From: Mycolicibacterium aichiense
GTDB taxonomy: Bacteria; Actinomycetota; Actinomycetes; Mycobacteriales; Mycobacteriaceae
Direction of reading: 5' to 3'
Assembly (NCBI RefSeq): GCF_010726245.1
Contig: NZ_AP022561.1
Span: 2,108,001-2,172,000, forward strand
Length of the DNA: 64,000 nt
Within the stretch, counting starts at the first letter, position 1, and every line of letters starts with the position of its first letter. Made by a program: the position numbers and the translations under genes. Below the pieces are notes generated by a model. It had not been told where the DNA came from. It worked only from the letters and a program-made list of their open reading frames with translations, and did not search any database. Positions 9,298 through 18,727 of the stretch are shown here, piece by piece.

Positions 9298-10272
9298 CTA
9301 GGTCTCGCCGTTGTCGTTGAAACCGTCTTTGAAGTCCTCGGCGTGCTGGGCGAGGAATTTCTCGAACTCCGCGCCCAATTCGTCGCCGCTGGGGAGTTCT
9401 TCGTCGCGTGCCAGCAGCGACCGGTTCTCTTGAGCGGCAACGAAAGCATCGTACTGTCGCTCCAGCGCGGTCACCACTTGAGCGACCTCCGGCGAGGCTT
9501 CGACCTGCTCGTCGATCTTGGTGCGGATGGCCGCGCCGGCATCGGTGAGCCCCCGCAACGGCACCTGCAGCGAAGTCAGCTTGGCGACCTGCTCGAGCAG
9601 CGCCTCGGCGGCGGGCGGAAAATCCGTCTGGGCCAGGTAATGGGGCACATGCACGGTGAAGCCGATGACCTCGTGGCCGTGCTGGGCCATCCGGTACTCC
9701 AACAGGTTGGACACGCTGCCGGGGACCTGCACCTCGCCGACCCACGGGGTGAACTCGGTGATCAGCTCGCGGTTGTTCGAGTGCGCGGTCATCGTCACCG
9801 GACGGGTGTGCGGCACGGCCATCGGGATGGTGCCCAGCCCGATGATCTGGCGCACCCCGAGCTGCTCGGCCAGCAGCCGCACAGCGGTGACGAACCGTTC
9901 CCACTTCAGGTCGGGCTCCAGCCCGGCGAGCAGCAGGAACGGTGTGCCGAGGCTGTCGCGCAGGGCGTACAGATTCAGCGCAGGATCTTCGTAGTCGGTG
10001 AAGTGGTCGGTCTTGAACGTCATCAGCGGGCGGCGGGAGCGGTAATCCAGCAGTTCGTCGATCGCGAACGAGGCCACCAGCTCCGTGTCCAGCTTGGCTC
10101 TGAGGTGGTCGGCAGCCAGACGGATGGCGCGGCCGGCGTCGGAGAAGCCTTCGAGGGCGTGGATCATCACCGGGCCACGCCCGTCGGGTGCGGACAGTTG
10201 CGGCGCCGGAAACTCCAGTTCGTACATCCCGGTCTGCTCGGGTTGGTAGGCCTGTCCCTGCTCGTCAGTCAT
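9298..10272 (-). CDS. PAC2-family protein
   Basis: 324 residues, the length recalled for Rv2714. The start ATG at 10272 follows GAGGAGGCGG, whereas the longer frame has no ribosome site. The core contains ALEGFSDAGRAIRLAADHL and IIGLGTIPMAVPHTRP, typical of the PAC2 fold related to proteasome-assembly chaperones. The acidic C-terminus (EKFLAQHAEDFKDGF) is predicted helical. Function is unknown; a link to the mycobacterial proteasome is speculative. Confidence 0.85.
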   Translation of the reverse strand: MTDEQGQAYQPEQTGMYELEFPAPQLSAPDGRGPVMIHALEGFSDAGRAIRLAADHLRAKLDTELVASFAIDELLDYRSRRPLMTFKTDHFTDYEDPALNLYALRDSLGTPFLLLAGLEPDLKWERFVTAVRLLAEQLGVRQIIGLGTIPMAVPHTRPVTMTAHSNNRELITEFTPWVGEVQVPGSVSNLLEYRMAQHGHEVIGFTVHVPHYLAQTDFPPAAEALLEQVAKLTSLQVPLRGLTDAGAAIRTKIDEQVEASPEVAQVVTALERQYDAFVAAQENRSLLARDEELPSGDELGAEFEKFLAQHAEDFKDGFNDNGET

Positions 10273-10459
10273 CGTCTCCGCCTCCTCGCGGTGCCCGGGC
10301 ACGTCGTCGTCCCCTTGTACCGTGACAACCAGTGTCTCTCAGAATCGGGTGAGCGCTGACCATAGCGCCTGTGTTGGACAACGCCGGTGATGTGCCCGTC
10401 GTTCCCAGGGCCGGCCGTTCAGCCGGGTCGAAAGCGTGCAGATCGGGCATGATCGAGCC

Positions 10460-11245
10460 ATGCGGATGGTCGCGTCGGCCCTGAACGTGGTGGTGGCCAC
10501 TGTTCTGGTGTCCGGGTGCCATTCCACCGCGGAGCCGCGGGCCAAGGCCGCCGAGGAGCCCATTCCAGCGGCGGTACCAACCGCCAATGCCCAGCCGGTG
10601 GCGGCCCGGCCCGCCGTGGGAGCGCTGTTCCTCGGCGCCACGGACACCCACACCTGCACCGCCTCGGTGGTTCATTCGGCAGGCCAGGATCTGATCCTGA
10701 CCGCCGCGCACTGCCTGGCGGCGGGCCTGCCCGCCACATTCGTTCCCGGATTCAACGAGAGCGCCGCTCCCGGTGACATCTGGACCGTTGACACCGTCTA
10801 CCTCGATCCCCGCTGGCTGAGCATCCAGGACCCGAAAGCGGACTATGCGTTCGCGCGGGTCAGCCGCGCTGCCGGCGGCACCGTCGAATCCGTTGCGGGT
10901 CGGGCGCTGACCCTCGGTGCGGCACCCGCGCAGTCCGCTCCGGTGACGGTGATCGGGTACCCGATGGGCGACGGCGGACCCCCGCTGGGCTGCGACACGG
11001 TCGCCCGCATCGAGGACGGCTATCCCGCGTTGCGCTGCAACGGCCTGGTCGACGGCACCAGCGGCGGCCCGTGGATCGCCGGCGCGACGGTGGTCGGCGT
11101 GATCGGCGGTCGCAACGGCGGCGGCTGCCAGGACGACATCTCGTACTCGGCGCCGTTCGACGGCGCGACGGCAGCGCTGCTGGCGCGCGCCGAAGCGGGG
11201 GGACCGGGCGACGACGCGCCGGCGTCCTTCGACAGCGAGTGCTGA
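10460..11245 (+). CDS. Lipoprotein trypsin-like serine protease
   Basis: 261 residues from the ATG at 10460 (MRMVASALNVVV). A signal peptide with lipobox LVSGC suggests attachment to the outer face of the membrane. The chymotrypsin-fold triad is visible: His in LTAAHCLAAG, Asp in KADYAFARV and Ser in DGTSGGPWI. The frame is also open from 10436, but that adds eight residues before the signal peptide. Cysteines before and after the nucleophile (PLGCDTV, LRCNG) may form a disulfide. The gene sits alone between PAC2 and sthA and converges on sthA with four bases between stops. I do not recognise a closer named homologue. Confidence 0.8.
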   Translation: MRMVASALNVVVATVLVSGCHSTAEPRAKAAEEPIPAAVPTANAQPVAARPAVGALFLGATDTHTCTASVVHSAGQDLILTAAHCLAAGLPATFVPGFNESAAPGDIWTVDTVYLDPRWLSIQDPKADYAFARVSRAAGGTVESVAGRALTLGAAPAQSAPVTVIGYPMGDGGPPLGCDTVARIEDGYPALRCNGLVDGTSGGPWIAGATVVGVIGGRNGGGCQDDISYSAPFDGATAALLARAEAGGPGDDAPASFDSEC

Positions 11246-11249
11246 GCGC

Positions 11250-12662
11250 CTAGCGGCGGAACTGGTTCAGCGCGCGCAGCTTGTTCATCACGTCGAGCGC
11301 GGCCACCTTGTAGGCCTCTGAGAACGTCGGATAGTTGAAGACGGCGTCGACCAGGTACTCGATGGTGCCGCCGCAGCCCATGACGGCCTGGCCGATGTGC
11401 ACCAATTCTGTTGCCGCGGTGCCGAAGATGTGGACGCCGAGAACCCTCAGGTCTTCGGTCGACACCAGCAGTTTGAGCATGCCGTAGGAGTCGCCGGCGA
11501 TCTGGCCGCGGGCCAGTTCGCGGTAGCGGGACACCCCGACCTCGTACGGGACCGCCGCCTTGGTGAGGTCCACTTCGGTGGCGCCGACGTAGGACACCTC
11601 GGGGATCGAGTAGATGCCGATCGGCTGCAGCACGGTCATGCCCGCGGTGGGCTCGCCGAACGCGTGGTAGGCCGCCAGCCGGCCCTGTTCCATGGAGGTG
11701 GCTGCCAGGGCGGGGAAGCCGATCACATCGCCGACGGCGTAGATGTGATCGACCTTGGACTGAAATGTCTTCTCGTCGACGAAGATCCGGCCGCGGTTGT
11801 CGGCTTCCAGGCCGGCGTTGGCCAGGTCCAGGTGGTCGGTCTGGCCCTGCCGTCCGGCCGAGTACATGACGGTTTCGGCGGGGATCTGCTTGCCGCTGGC
11901 CAACGTCGTGACGGTGCCTGCCGAGCCGACGTCGACGGCGGTCACCTCCTCGCCGAACCGGAACGTCACCGCCAGGTCGCGCAGGTGGAAACGCAGGGCT
12001 TCGACGATCTCGGGGTCGCAGAAGTCGAGCATCGTGTCGCGTTTCTCGACGACGGTGACCTTGGTGCCCAGTGCGGCGAACATCGAGGCGTACTCGATGC
12101 CGATCACGCCGGCGCCCACCACCACCATCGAGCCCGGGATGGTCTTCAAGTCGAGGATGCCGTCGGAGTCCAGCACCCGGTTCTCGTCGAACTCGACGCC
12201 GGCAGGCCGTGCCGGCTTGGTGCCCGTGGCGATGATGATGTATCGGCCGCTGACGGTGATGTGCTCGGCGCGGGTGGGGTCCTCGACCTCGACGGTGTGC
12301 TCGTCGATGAACCGGCCATGCCCCACGTACAGCTCGATGCCGTTGCGCATCAACTGGTTTCGCACCACGTCGACCTCTTTGCGGATCACGTGTTCGGTGC
12401 GGGCCAGCAGGTCGGCGGGGGTGATCTTGTCCTTGACCCGGTAGCTGGCGCCATACAGTTCGCGCTGGCTCATACCGGTCAGGTAGAGCACGGCCTCGCG
12501 CAGCGTCTTCGACGGGATCGTGCCGGTCTGAACGCAGACACCGCCGAGCATCTGGCCGCGTTCGATGACGGCCACCGACTTGCCCAGCTTGGCTGCCGCG
12601 ATGGCCGCTTTCTGACCGCCGGGCCCCGAGCCGATGACGACGAGGTCGTATTCCACACTCAT
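11250..12662 (-). CDS. sthA: Soluble pyridine nucleotide transhydrogenase
   Basis: 470 residues of the flavoprotein disulfide reductase family. The FAD-binding [17 protein letters not shown] opens the protein, and the NAD(P) Rossmann motif [16 protein letters not shown] follows near residue 180. In the redox-active region it has [14 protein letters not shown]: one Cys of the usual CxxxxC pair is missing. That is the pattern of SthA transhydrogenases, in contrast to lipoamide dehydrogenase. The enzyme balances NADPH and NADH in the cytoplasm. The C-terminal dimer domain ([18 protein letters not shown]) is complete. Confidence 0.94.
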   Translation of the reverse strand: MSVEYDLVVIGSGPGGQKAAIAAAKLGKSVAVIERGQMLGGVCVQTGTIPSKTLREAVLYLTGMSQRELYGASYRVKDKITPADLLARTEHVIRKEVDVVRNQLMRNGIELYVGHGRFIDEHTVEVEDPTRAEHITVSGRYIIIATGTKPARPAGVEFDENRVLDSDGILDLKTIPGSMVVVGAGVIGIEYASMFAALGTKVTVVEKRDTMLDFCDPEIVEALRFHLRDLAVTFRFGEEVTAVDVGSAGTVTTLASGKQIPAETVMYSAGRQGQTDHLDLANAGLEADNRGRIFVDEKTFQSKVDHIYAVGDVIGFPALAATSMEQGRLAAYHAFGEPTAGMTVLQPIGIYSIPEVSYVGATEVDLTKAAVPYEVGVSRYRELARGQIAGDSYGMLKLLVSTEDLRVLGVHIFGTAATELVHIGQAVMGCGGTIEYLVDAVFNYPTFSEAYKVAALDVMNKLRALNQFRR

Positions 12663-12838
12663 GAGGACAAGGTGTACGCCGGTTTACCGAATCTCGCATG
12701 CCGACCGTGTCAATACGACATGAACAATCGTGGCTCGGCTTCTCGGCGTCCATCCCCAGTTCCGACTTCATCCCCAGCCGCGTGCTCGTCGCCGTCCGGC
12801 GGGCTGGTTTGGTCGGCGCAGGTTGCGACTGTCGGGCC

Positions 12839-13897
12839 ATGACCACACACGAACCTGACTATCGCTTCACCCGTCCCGGCGCGCTGATCGCCGCGCTGCC
12901 CGCTGTTCTCGGCTTCGTCCCGGAGAAGTCACTGGTGCTGGTGTCCCTGGAGGACCGGGAAATGGGAGCCGTCATGCGCGTCGACCTGTCCAAGGCGATG
13001 GACGGAGACTTGACTCACCTGGCAGATGTCGCGGCCGCATCAGGCGCGGACACCGTGGTGGCCGTGATCGTCGACGCCGACGGCGCCGCGTGCCCGATGT
13101 GCAACCAGGACTACCGCGATATGTGTGACGAGCTGAACGCGGCGCTATCCGCCCACGACATGACCGTCTACGCCACGCACGTCGTCGACCGGATCGAGGC
13201 CGGCGGGCGGTGGCACTGTGTCGACGGGTGCGGCGCGTTCGGCGCGGTGGAGGATCCGATGGCCTCCCCGCTCGCAGCGGCCGCGGTGCTCGAGGGGCGA
13301 CGGCTGTATCCACGCCGGTCCGATCTGCAGGCGGTGGTGGCGGTTGCCGATGCCGGCCGCGCTGCGTCGCTGGTGCCGGCGATCGCCGCTCACGCGCAGG
13401 CGCGCGAGGCCGACTGGCGCGCCGATCCGGACGGGTGCGGTCGTCGCGATGTCGAGGCGGCCATGGCCATCGCCGCCAGGGTGAGTGACGGTACGGAACT
13501 CGAGGACGCCGAGCTTGCGATGCTCGCGTGCGCGCTCACCGATGTCGCGGTCCGCGACACGCTGTACGCGCTGGCGGTCGGCGCCGAGGCCGGCGACGCG
13601 GAGGCACTGTGGACGGTGCTGGCGCGGACTCTTCCGGATCCATGGCGAACCGAAGCGCTTGTGCTGCTGTCCTTTTCGGCCTACGCGCGTGGCGACGGGC
13701 CGCTGGCCGGGCTGTCGCTGGAGGCGGCGCTGCGCAGCGATCCCGAGCACCGGATGGCGAGCATGCTCGACAGGGCGCTGCAGTCCGGCATGCGGCCCGA
13801 GCAGATCCGCGAGCTGGCCGGCACCGGGTACCGGCTGGCCAAACGGCTGGGGGTGCGGCTTCCGCCGCGGCGAACGTTCGGCCGCCGTGCGGTGTGA
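12839..13897 (+). CDS. DUF4192 domain protein
   Basis: 352 residues. The N-terminus (YRFTRPGALIAALPAVLGF, PEKSLVLVSL) and the C-terminal segment LVLLSFSAYARGDGPLAGL are typical of DUF4192 proteins, common in actinobacteria and of unknown function. A four-Cys cluster (CPMCNQDYRDMC plus HCVDGC about 40 residues later) could bind a metal. The ATG at 12839 is preferred to the longer open frame because similarity begins there; no strong ribosome site is visible. In remembered synteny it is Rv2712c, between sthA and ideR. Confidence 0.82.
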   Translation: MTTHEPDYRFTRPGALIAALPAVLGFVPEKSLVLVSLEDREMGAVMRVDLSKAMDGDLTHLADVAAASGADTVVAVIVDADGAACPMCNQDYRDMCDELNAALSAHDMTVYATHVVDRIEAGGRWHCVDGCGAFGAVEDPMASPLAAAAVLEGRRLYPRRSDLQAVVAVADAGRAASLVPAIAAHAQAREADWRADPDGCGRRDVEAAMAIAARVSDGTELEDAELAMLACALTDVAVRDTLYALAVGAEAGDAEALWTVLARTLPDPWRTEALVLLSFSAYARGDGPLAGLSLEAALRSDPEHRMASMLDRALQSGMRPEQIRELAGTGYRLAKRLGVRLPPRRTFGRRAV

Positions 13898-13904
13898 GCC
13901 GGAC

Positions 13905-14594
13905 TCAGACCTTCTCGACCTTGACCGCGTGGGCCATCTCGTGGGGCAGGTGCACGTTCTCGTGGCCACCGATCAGGATCGTCACACCGCCGTGCGGGCC
14001 GTTCTCCACCTGCACGCGGGCATTGGGTACGACACCGGCCCCCTTGAGCTGCCCGATCAGCTCGACGTCACCCTGGACATGCTCGGAGAGCTGGCGGACC
14101 ACCACGGCGACGGGGGAGCCTGCCGGCAGTTCGGTCAGGCGCACCAGGTTGGCGTCCTCGAACTTGCTCATGTCCAGGCCCAGCAGCGACAGGCCGGGGA
14201 TCGGATTGCCGAACGGGGACACCGTCGGGTCATCGAGAACTTGCACCAGCCGGCGCTCGACGTCCTCGCTCATCACGTGTTCCCAGCGGCAGGCCTCGGC
14301 GTGCACCTCTTCCCACGGCAACCCGATCACGTCCACCAGGAGGCGCTCGGCGAGGCGGTGCTTGCGCATCACCGAGATGGCCAATTCACGTCCCTTCTCG
14401 GTCAGTTCAAGGTGCCGGTCGCCTGCCACATGCAGCAGGCCGTCACGTTCCATGCGGGCCACGGTCTGGCTGACCGTCGGGCCACTCTGCTCGAGCCGCT
14501 CGGCAATGCGTGCGCGCAGGGGGATCACGCCCTCCTCTTCGAGGTCGTAGATCGTACGCAGATACATCTCAGTGGTATCGACCAGATCGTTCAT
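13905..14594 (-). CDS. ideR: Iron-dependent repressor IdeR
   Basis: 229 residues of the DtxR family. The winged helix-turn-helix contains ARIAERLEQSGPTVSQTV. Metal ligands are visible: Met10 (DTTEM), His and Glu in RKHRLAERLL, and His, Cys, Glu and His in HAEACRWEHV. The C-terminal SH3-like domain (GPHGGVTILIGGHENVHL) is present. With Fe(II) it represses siderophore genes and activates iron storage. The start at 14594 follows AAGGG by 8 bases; a GTG three codons upstream is possible. TAGACT (14624 to 14619, minus strand) is a candidate -10 box. No IdeR box was found in its own leader. Confidence 0.96.
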   Translation of the reverse strand: MNDLVDTTEMYLRTIYDLEEEGVIPLRARIAERLEQSGPTVSQTVARMERDGLLHVAGDRHLELTEKGRELAISVMRKHRLAERLLVDVIGLPWEEVHAEACRWEHVMSEDVERRLVQVLDDPTVSPFGNPIPGLSLLGLDMSKFEDANLVRLTELPAGSPVAVVVRQLSEHVQGDVELIGQLKGAGVVPNARVQVENGPHGGVTILIGGHENVHLPHEMAHAVKVEKV

Positions 14595-14669
14595 TAAGGA
14601 CACCCTTCGTCTGCCCCGAGTCTACTTGGCTAGCTGCGTAAATGGACGTGCAACACCTTCGCCCACAGC

Positions 14670-14702
14670 AGTGTGCCCGCCGGCTTCGCCGACGGGCACA
14701 CT
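14670..14702 (-). terminator. Stem-loop downstream of sigB
   Basis: AGTGTGCCCG and CGGGCACACT form a perfect 10-bp outer stem with an inner CGGC/GCCG helix. The hairpin starts 17 bases after the sigB stop codon. It has no T tract but is well placed to end sigB transcription before ideR. Confidence 0.7.
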
Positions 14703-14718
14703 GGAGGGGGTTGCTTGA

Positions 14719-15678
14719 TCAGCTGGCGTACGACCGCAGGCGGTCGGCCCGGTCGCCGTTGCGCAGCTTCGACATGACCTCACGCTCGATCTGGCGGACC
14801 CGTTCGCGGGACAGGCCGAACAGCTTGCCGATCTGGTCGAGGGTGCGGGGCTGGCCGTCGTCGAGGCCGAACCGCAGCCGGATAACCTGCTGTTCGCGCT
14901 CGTCCAGGGTGGCCAGCACGTGGCGGATGTCGGTGTGCAGCAATTCGGCAATCACCGCGTTCTCGGCGGACATGGCCTCGGAGTCCTCGATGAAGTCGCC
15001 GAGCGGGGCCTCTTCGTCGCTGCCGACCGGCATGTCGAGGCTCACCGGGTCGCGGCTGTGCTCGAGCAGATCGTTGATCTTTTCGACCGGGATACCCGAC
15101 TCCTCGGCCAGCTCCTCGTCGCTGGCTTCCCGGCCCAGGCTCTGGTGCATTTCGCGCTTGATCCGGGCGAGCTTGTTCACCTGCTCCACGAGGTGGACGG
15201 GCAGCCGGATGGTGCGGCTCTGGTCGGCCATGCCGCGGGTGATTGCCTGACGGATCCACCACGTGGCATACGTCGAGAACTTGAAACCCTTGGTGTAGTC
15301 GAACTTCTCCATCGCGCGGATCAGACCCAGGTTGCCTTCCTGGATGAGGTCCAGCAGCGGCATGCCGCGACCGGTGTAGCGCTTGGCCAGCGACACCACC
15401 AGGCGCAGATTGGCCTCGAGCAGGTGGCTGCGGGCAGCCTGCCCGTCGCGCACGATGATGGCGAGATCACGCTTACGGTTCTCGCTGAGTCTCTTCTTGG
15501 TCTCCAGCAGGTGCTGGGCGAACAGCCCCGCCTCGATCCGCTTGGCCAGCTCCACCTCGTCCTCAGCAGTGAGTAGGGCGGTTTTGCCGATGCCGTTCAG
15601 ATAGACGCGCACCAGGTCGGCGGCTGGACTCTGGGCGTCCAGATCGCTATCAAATCGGCTGGTGGTGGCATTTGCCAT
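14719..15678 (-). CDS. sigB: RNA polymerase sigma factor SigB
   Basis: 319 residues from the ATG at 15678, which follows AGGAGGCCACC. Group 2 sigma70: region 1.2 ([17 protein letters not shown]), region 2 ([35 protein letters not shown]), region 3 ([16 protein letters not shown]) and region 4 ([19 protein letters not shown]). It lacks the long basic/acidic N-terminus of SigA encoded at 21.8-23.3 kb. SigB drives general-stress and stationary-phase genes. It is followed by a hairpin and then ideR on the same strand, as in other mycobacteria. An ECF-type promoter lies upstream. Confidence 0.96.
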   Translation of the reverse strand: MANATTSRFDSDLDAQSPAADLVRVYLNGIGKTALLTAEDEVELAKRIEAGLFAQHLLETKKRLSENRKRDLAIIVRDGQAARSHLLEANLRLVVSLAKRYTGRGMPLLDLIQEGNLGLIRAMEKFDYTKGFKFSTYATWWIRQAITRGMADQSRTIRLPVHLVEQVNKLARIKREMHQSLGREASDEELAEESGIPVEKINDLLEHSRDPVSLDMPVGSDEEAPLGDFIEDSEAMSAENAVIAELLHTDIRHVLATLDEREQQVIRLRFGLDDGQPRTLDQIGKLFGLSRERVRQIEREVMSKLRNGDRADRLRSYAS

Positions 15679-15715
15679 GGTGGCCTCCTGATCGGCTGCA
15701 ACTGTCACAGCGTTT

Positions 15716-15742
15716 AACGTGCGATCCGAGCAAAGAGTTCCC
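15716..15742 (-). promoter_or_regulatory. ECF-type (SigE/SigH-like) promoter of sigB
   Basis: On the minus strand GGGAAC (15742 to 15737) and CGTT (15719 to 15716) are separated by 17 bases. This fits the GGAAC / CGTT pattern of mycobacterial SigE/SigH promoters. In M. tuberculosis sigB is known to be transcribed by SigE and SigH. The -10 box lies 37 bases before the ATG. Confidence 0.7.
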
Positions 15743-15825
15743 GCAAGGGCGTCGGTTCACACCCTCTGACGTGCGGGAATAGTGAGGAGCCCTGAGAATG
15801 TCCTGAGAAACGCCCGCGACGGCGG

Positions 15826-16221
15826 TCAGTGGGAACCGCGGTCGCGACCACCGGCCGCATGCGGTTGCGCAGCCGAGATGCCGGCATCGAGTGCGCGATG
15901 CTCGGCCCGCGGGAACAGCGGGGTCCGCTGCGGGCTGTCGTTGAAGCGGCGGGGCTCCTCCGCGCGCCGGGGCGGGCGGTCATTGGCGATCAGGACGGCC
16001 ATCCACGGCAGCGGCAATGACACCGCGATGATCGCCAGTGAGATCAGGCCGTTGTGCCACAACCCATATGCGGCGGCCGCCAGGATCAGCGCCGGAATCC
16101 GAAAAGACATGATCGCCAGGTACTTCCGCACGCGCTGACGGTGCTGCTCTTCGTACGGCGTCGCCGCGGCGGTGATGAGCACGGGCCGACCTTCGTCGTC
16201 GAATCCCAGCTCACGCTTCAT
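15826..16221 (-). CDS. DUF3099 membrane protein
   Basis: 131 residues from the ATG at 16221 (MKRELGFDDEGRPVLIT). Two adjacent transmembrane helices (about 36-55 PALILAAAAYGLWHNG and 58-78 SLAIIAVSLPLPWMAVLIA) are followed by a polar cytoplasmic tail rich in Arg and Pro. This is the DUF3099 pattern found beside sigB in mycobacteria (Rv2709 by remembered synteny). Function unknown. Confidence 0.75.
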   Translation of the reverse strand: MKRELGFDDEGRPVLITAAATPYEEQHRQRVRKYLAIMSFRIPALILAAAAYGLWHNGLISLAIIAVSLPLPWMAVLIANDRPPRRAEEPRRFNDSPQRTPLFPRAEHRALDAGISAAQPHAAGGRDRGSH

Positions 16222-16298
16222 AGCTCTACTGTTCCACAATTTGTGATCGATATGCATGCCGGTTTCTTACGGCTGTCTTACCGGGCACAATGTCTCCT

Positions 16299-16538
16299 AT
16301 GCAGACCCAGACGATCGAGCGCACCGACGCCGACGAACGCGTCGACGACGGGACCGACGACGATGCCCCCAAGGTCTTCCATTACGTCAAGAAGGACAAG
16401 ATCGCCGAGAGTGCTGTGATGGGCACTCACGTCGTCGCGCTCTGCGGCGAGGTGTTCCCGGTGACCCGCGCGGCCAAGCCCGGCTCGCCGGTCTGCCCGG
16501 ACTGCAAGCGGGTCTACGAGAACCTCAAGAAGGGCTGA
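16299..16538 (+). CDS. Small DUF3039 Cys-containing protein
   Basis: 79 residues from MQTQTIERTD; a second ATG three codons earlier (16290) is possible. The conserved core is FHYVKKDKIAESAVMGTHVV, then ALCGEVFPVTR and SPVCPDCKRVYENL. The three Cys with the preceding His suggest a zinc-ribbon-like site. DUF3039 is a near-universal actinobacterial protein of unknown role. Its last 14 bases overlap the end of the convergent BrkB-type gene. Confidence 0.85.
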   Translation: MQTQTIERTDADERVDDGTDDDAPKVFHYVKKDKIAESAVMGTHVVALCGEVFPVTRAAKPGSPVCPDCKRVYENLKKG

Positions 16539-17535
16539 CCGGGGCGGCTTCGGCCGCGCGGCCGGGCGCAGGCTGTGGGTCTTCGTCGTCGGCGGCGTCG
16601 TCAATATCGCCGTTGTCGCCCATCGACTTGGCCTTGCGCCGCAACCACGTTCGTATCTGCTCGGCGTGGGGTGTGGGAGCGGGGAACTCCTCTTCGATGG
16701 CGGCGTTGAGTTCGGCGCCGATCATGATGGCGAAGCCGAGGAAGAACGCGAACAGCAGGAACGCGATCGGGGTCGCCAGGGCGCCATATGTGTAGCCGGT
16801 GCTGGTGATCCAGGTGAGATAGAACCGCAGGCCCATCGCCGCGACCACGAACACCGCGGCCGCCAGGATCGCCCCCCACAGCAGGCGGTGGGTGGGCAAC
16901 GGCTTGGGCAGCGACACCCGGTAGAGGATCGTCACCGCCAGCACCAGGGTCACCGCCAACGCGGGGTAGTAGCCGTAATGCAGAACGTTGTCCCAGCTGT
17001 CGGGAAGATACGACGAGATCTTTCGGGGTCCGAGTGCCACGAATGGCGCGCTGGCGATGACGAACACCAGCATCACCACGTAGAGCCCGAGCGCGAAGAA
17101 CCGTTGCCGAACCGGATGTCGCAGCGGTGTCTGGTCGTGGGCTTCCACCACGGAGTCGACGAACGCCGAGATGGCTGACGAGCCGGCCCACAGGCTGATG
17201 ACGAAACCGAACGACACCACTTCACCGCGCGCGCCCGCCACGATGTCGCGGACTGTCGGCTGGATGATCTCGTTGACCACATTTTTCGAGAAGAAGCTGT
17301 TCGCAAAGTTGATCAGCTGGTTCTCGATGGTCGGCAGGGTGTCCGGCCCGAACATCGGCGCGATATACGCCAGGCTCCCGAGCATGCCGAGCAGCAGCGG
17401 AGGCAGTGACAGCACCGACCAGAAACCCGCCTGGGCGGACTCCGCGAAAATCGAGTCGTCCCAGCTTTTGGACAACGTGCGCTTCGAGATCCGCCATACG
17501 TGGTGACGAGACGGCTTGGCCGATTGGTCAGTCAT
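16525..17535 (-). CDS. YihY/BrkB-family membrane protein
   Basis: 336 residues. About six transmembrane segments are visible, including AGFWSVLSLPPLLLGMLGSL near residue 36, VSFGFVISLWAGSSAISAF, LYVVMLVFVIASAPFVAL, and the last at PIAFLLFAFFLGFAIMIG followed by AELNAAIEEE, the family hallmark. The N-terminus is basic and the C-terminal 45 residues are acidic and cytoplasmic. YihY/BrkB proteins were once thought to be RNase BN but are inner-membrane proteins of uncertain, possibly transport, function. It corresponds to Rv2707 in remembered synteny. Confidence 0.85.
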   Translation of the reverse strand: MTDQSAKPSRHHVWRISKRTLSKSWDDSIFAESAQAGFWSVLSLPPLLLGMLGSLAYIAPMFGPDTLPTIENQLINFANSFFSKNVVNEIIQPTVRDIVAGARGEVVSFGFVISLWAGSSAISAFVDSVVEAHDQTPLRHPVRQRFFALGLYVVMLVFVIASAPFVALGPRKISSYLPDSWDNVLHYGYYPALAVTLVLAVTILYRVSLPKPLPTHRLLWGAILAAAVFVVAAMGLRFYLTWITSTGYTYGALATPIAFLLFAFFLGFAIMIGAELNAAIEEEFPAPTPHAEQIRTWLRRKAKSMGDNGDIDDAADDEDPQPAPGRAAEAAPVSPS

Positions 17536-17595
17536 GACCAGTCCAGCATTCCTGACGACAGCGATCCTGCCCAGCGACGCGGCCGTGAGTTGCGG

Positions 17596-17787
17596 TTACG
17601 CCTCCGACGGACTGACTTCGATCACCGCGGCCAGCTCGACCAACTTGGCCTGGTGCTCGTTGGCGTGGTGCTGGCAGAACAGGAGTTCGGCACCGGAAGG
17701 AAGCTTGGCGCGCACCCGAGCCGCTGCACCACAGCGGTCGCAGCGATCAGCCTTGGTCAATTCAGGACTGGTCAGGGTCGCGTTCAT
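17596..17787 (-). CDS. Small zinc-finger-like protein (DUF7455 type)
   Basis: 63 residues from the ATG at 17787, preceded by GGAGGAGCCC; the longer frame from 17838 lacks a ribosome site. The sequence holds CDRCGAAARVRA followed by ELLFCQHHANEH, giving a C-x2-C ... C-x-H-H/H ligand set for one zinc ion. Such proteins are conserved in actinobacteria near sigA/sigB. No function is established. Confidence 0.8.
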   Translation of the reverse strand: MNATLTSPELTKADRCDRCGAAARVRAKLPSGAELLFCQHHANEHQAKLVELAAVIEVSPSEA

Positions 17788-17946
17788 GGGCTCCTCCGTA
17801 AGGTGCTCAGCGCTTCGGTGACTGGTCGCCACCGTCACGTATCTCTACTGTCTCAGACGTTTTGTGTTCCGGCCTTGTTCCCCGGGGGTTTAACGCTGTG
17901 TCGTGTCTCACGCCTTCTCGTGTTGCAGGTGGTGCAGTGTGGTCGT

Positions 17947-18312
17947 ATGTACCCGAATCCGGAATTCTTACTCCACCTGTGCGGACAGCGAGACTGGGAA
18001 ACCGCGCAGGCCGGTGGCGAACTTTGCCCCTCGTCGCTGAGCGAAGTCGGATTCATCCACCTGTCGACGCCGGAACAGGTGCACCTGCCGGCCAACCGGT
18101 TGTACTCCGGCCGAACCGATTTGGTACTGCTCCACATCGACCCTCAACAGCTGCTGGCGCCGCTGCGTTGGGAACACGGTGTTCCAACGGATCCCGAGTC
18201 GATGCGGTTCCCGCATCTGTACGGCCGATTGCCCACCACGGCCGTGATGAAAGTCACGGCGTATCAACCGGGGCCGGACGGCCGGTTTCAGCCGCTCGAG
18301 TCGCCGACGTAG
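17947..18312 (+). CDS. DUF952 family protein
   Basis: 121 residues from the ATG at 17947. Signature segments are GFIHLSTPEQV, LVLLHIDP and RFPHLYGRLP, the conserved core of DUF952, a small glutathione-S-transferase-like or cupin-neighbouring family of unknown function. The 3' end overlaps the convergent RidA gene by 25 bases. Confidence 0.8.
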   Translation: MYPNPEFLLHLCGQRDWETAQAGGELCPSSLSEVGFIHLSTPEQVHLPANRLYSGRTDLVLLHIDPQQLLAPLRWEHGVPTDPESMRFPHLYGRLPTTAVMKVTAYQPGPDGRFQPLESPT

Positions 18313-18665
18313 GCGTCGGCCTCGATCTCCACCAGTAGCCCGGGTTCGATCAGCGCGGAAACCTCGACCATGGTGGCGGCCGGGCGGATCGCGCCGAAGA
18401 ACTCCGCGTGCACCTCGCCGACCGCACGCCAGCTGGAGATGTCGGTGACGTAGATCCGGGTGCGGACCACGTCGGACAACGAGGCGCCGAGATCGTCCAG
18501 GGCTGCTGCTATGCGCTGCAACGCATTTCGAGTCTGAGCGACGACGTCGTCACCTGCGCCGGTGGTGCCGGAGACCGCGACGTGCGGGCCGATACGACCC
18601 GCCCGGGAGTAGCCGACTTCGGACTCGTAGACCGACTCCGAGGACAGATTGACCCTGCTGAACAC
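18288..18665 (-). CDS. RidA/YjgF-family protein
   Basis: 125 residues from a GTG at 18665. The family motifs are YSRAGRIGPHVAVSGTTG, VVRTRIYVTDISSW and RPAATMVEVSALIEPGLLVEIEA split over the C-terminal half. The Arg in IRPAATMVEV is the substrate-carboxylate-binding Arg of true RidA enamine deaminases. It probably clears reactive imines/enamines; exact substrate unknown. Rv2704 in remembered synteny. Confidence 0.85.
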   Translation of the reverse strand: MFSRVNLSSESVYESEVGYSRAGRIGPHVAVSGTTGAGDDVVAQTRNALQRIAAALDDLGASLSDVVRTRIYVTDISSWRAVGEVHAEFFGAIRPAATMVEVSALIEPGLLVEIEADAYVGDSSG

Positions 18666-18727
18666 CGCGCCAGGGTAAGCAGGTGCGACCTGCTCGCGCA
18701 GCTGAATTACGGGTGGCCGAACGGGAT

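Noticed and set aside
13905..14650. IdeR-box search in the ideR and sigB leaders
   Set aside because: No sequence close to TTAGGTTAGGCTAACCTAA was seen.
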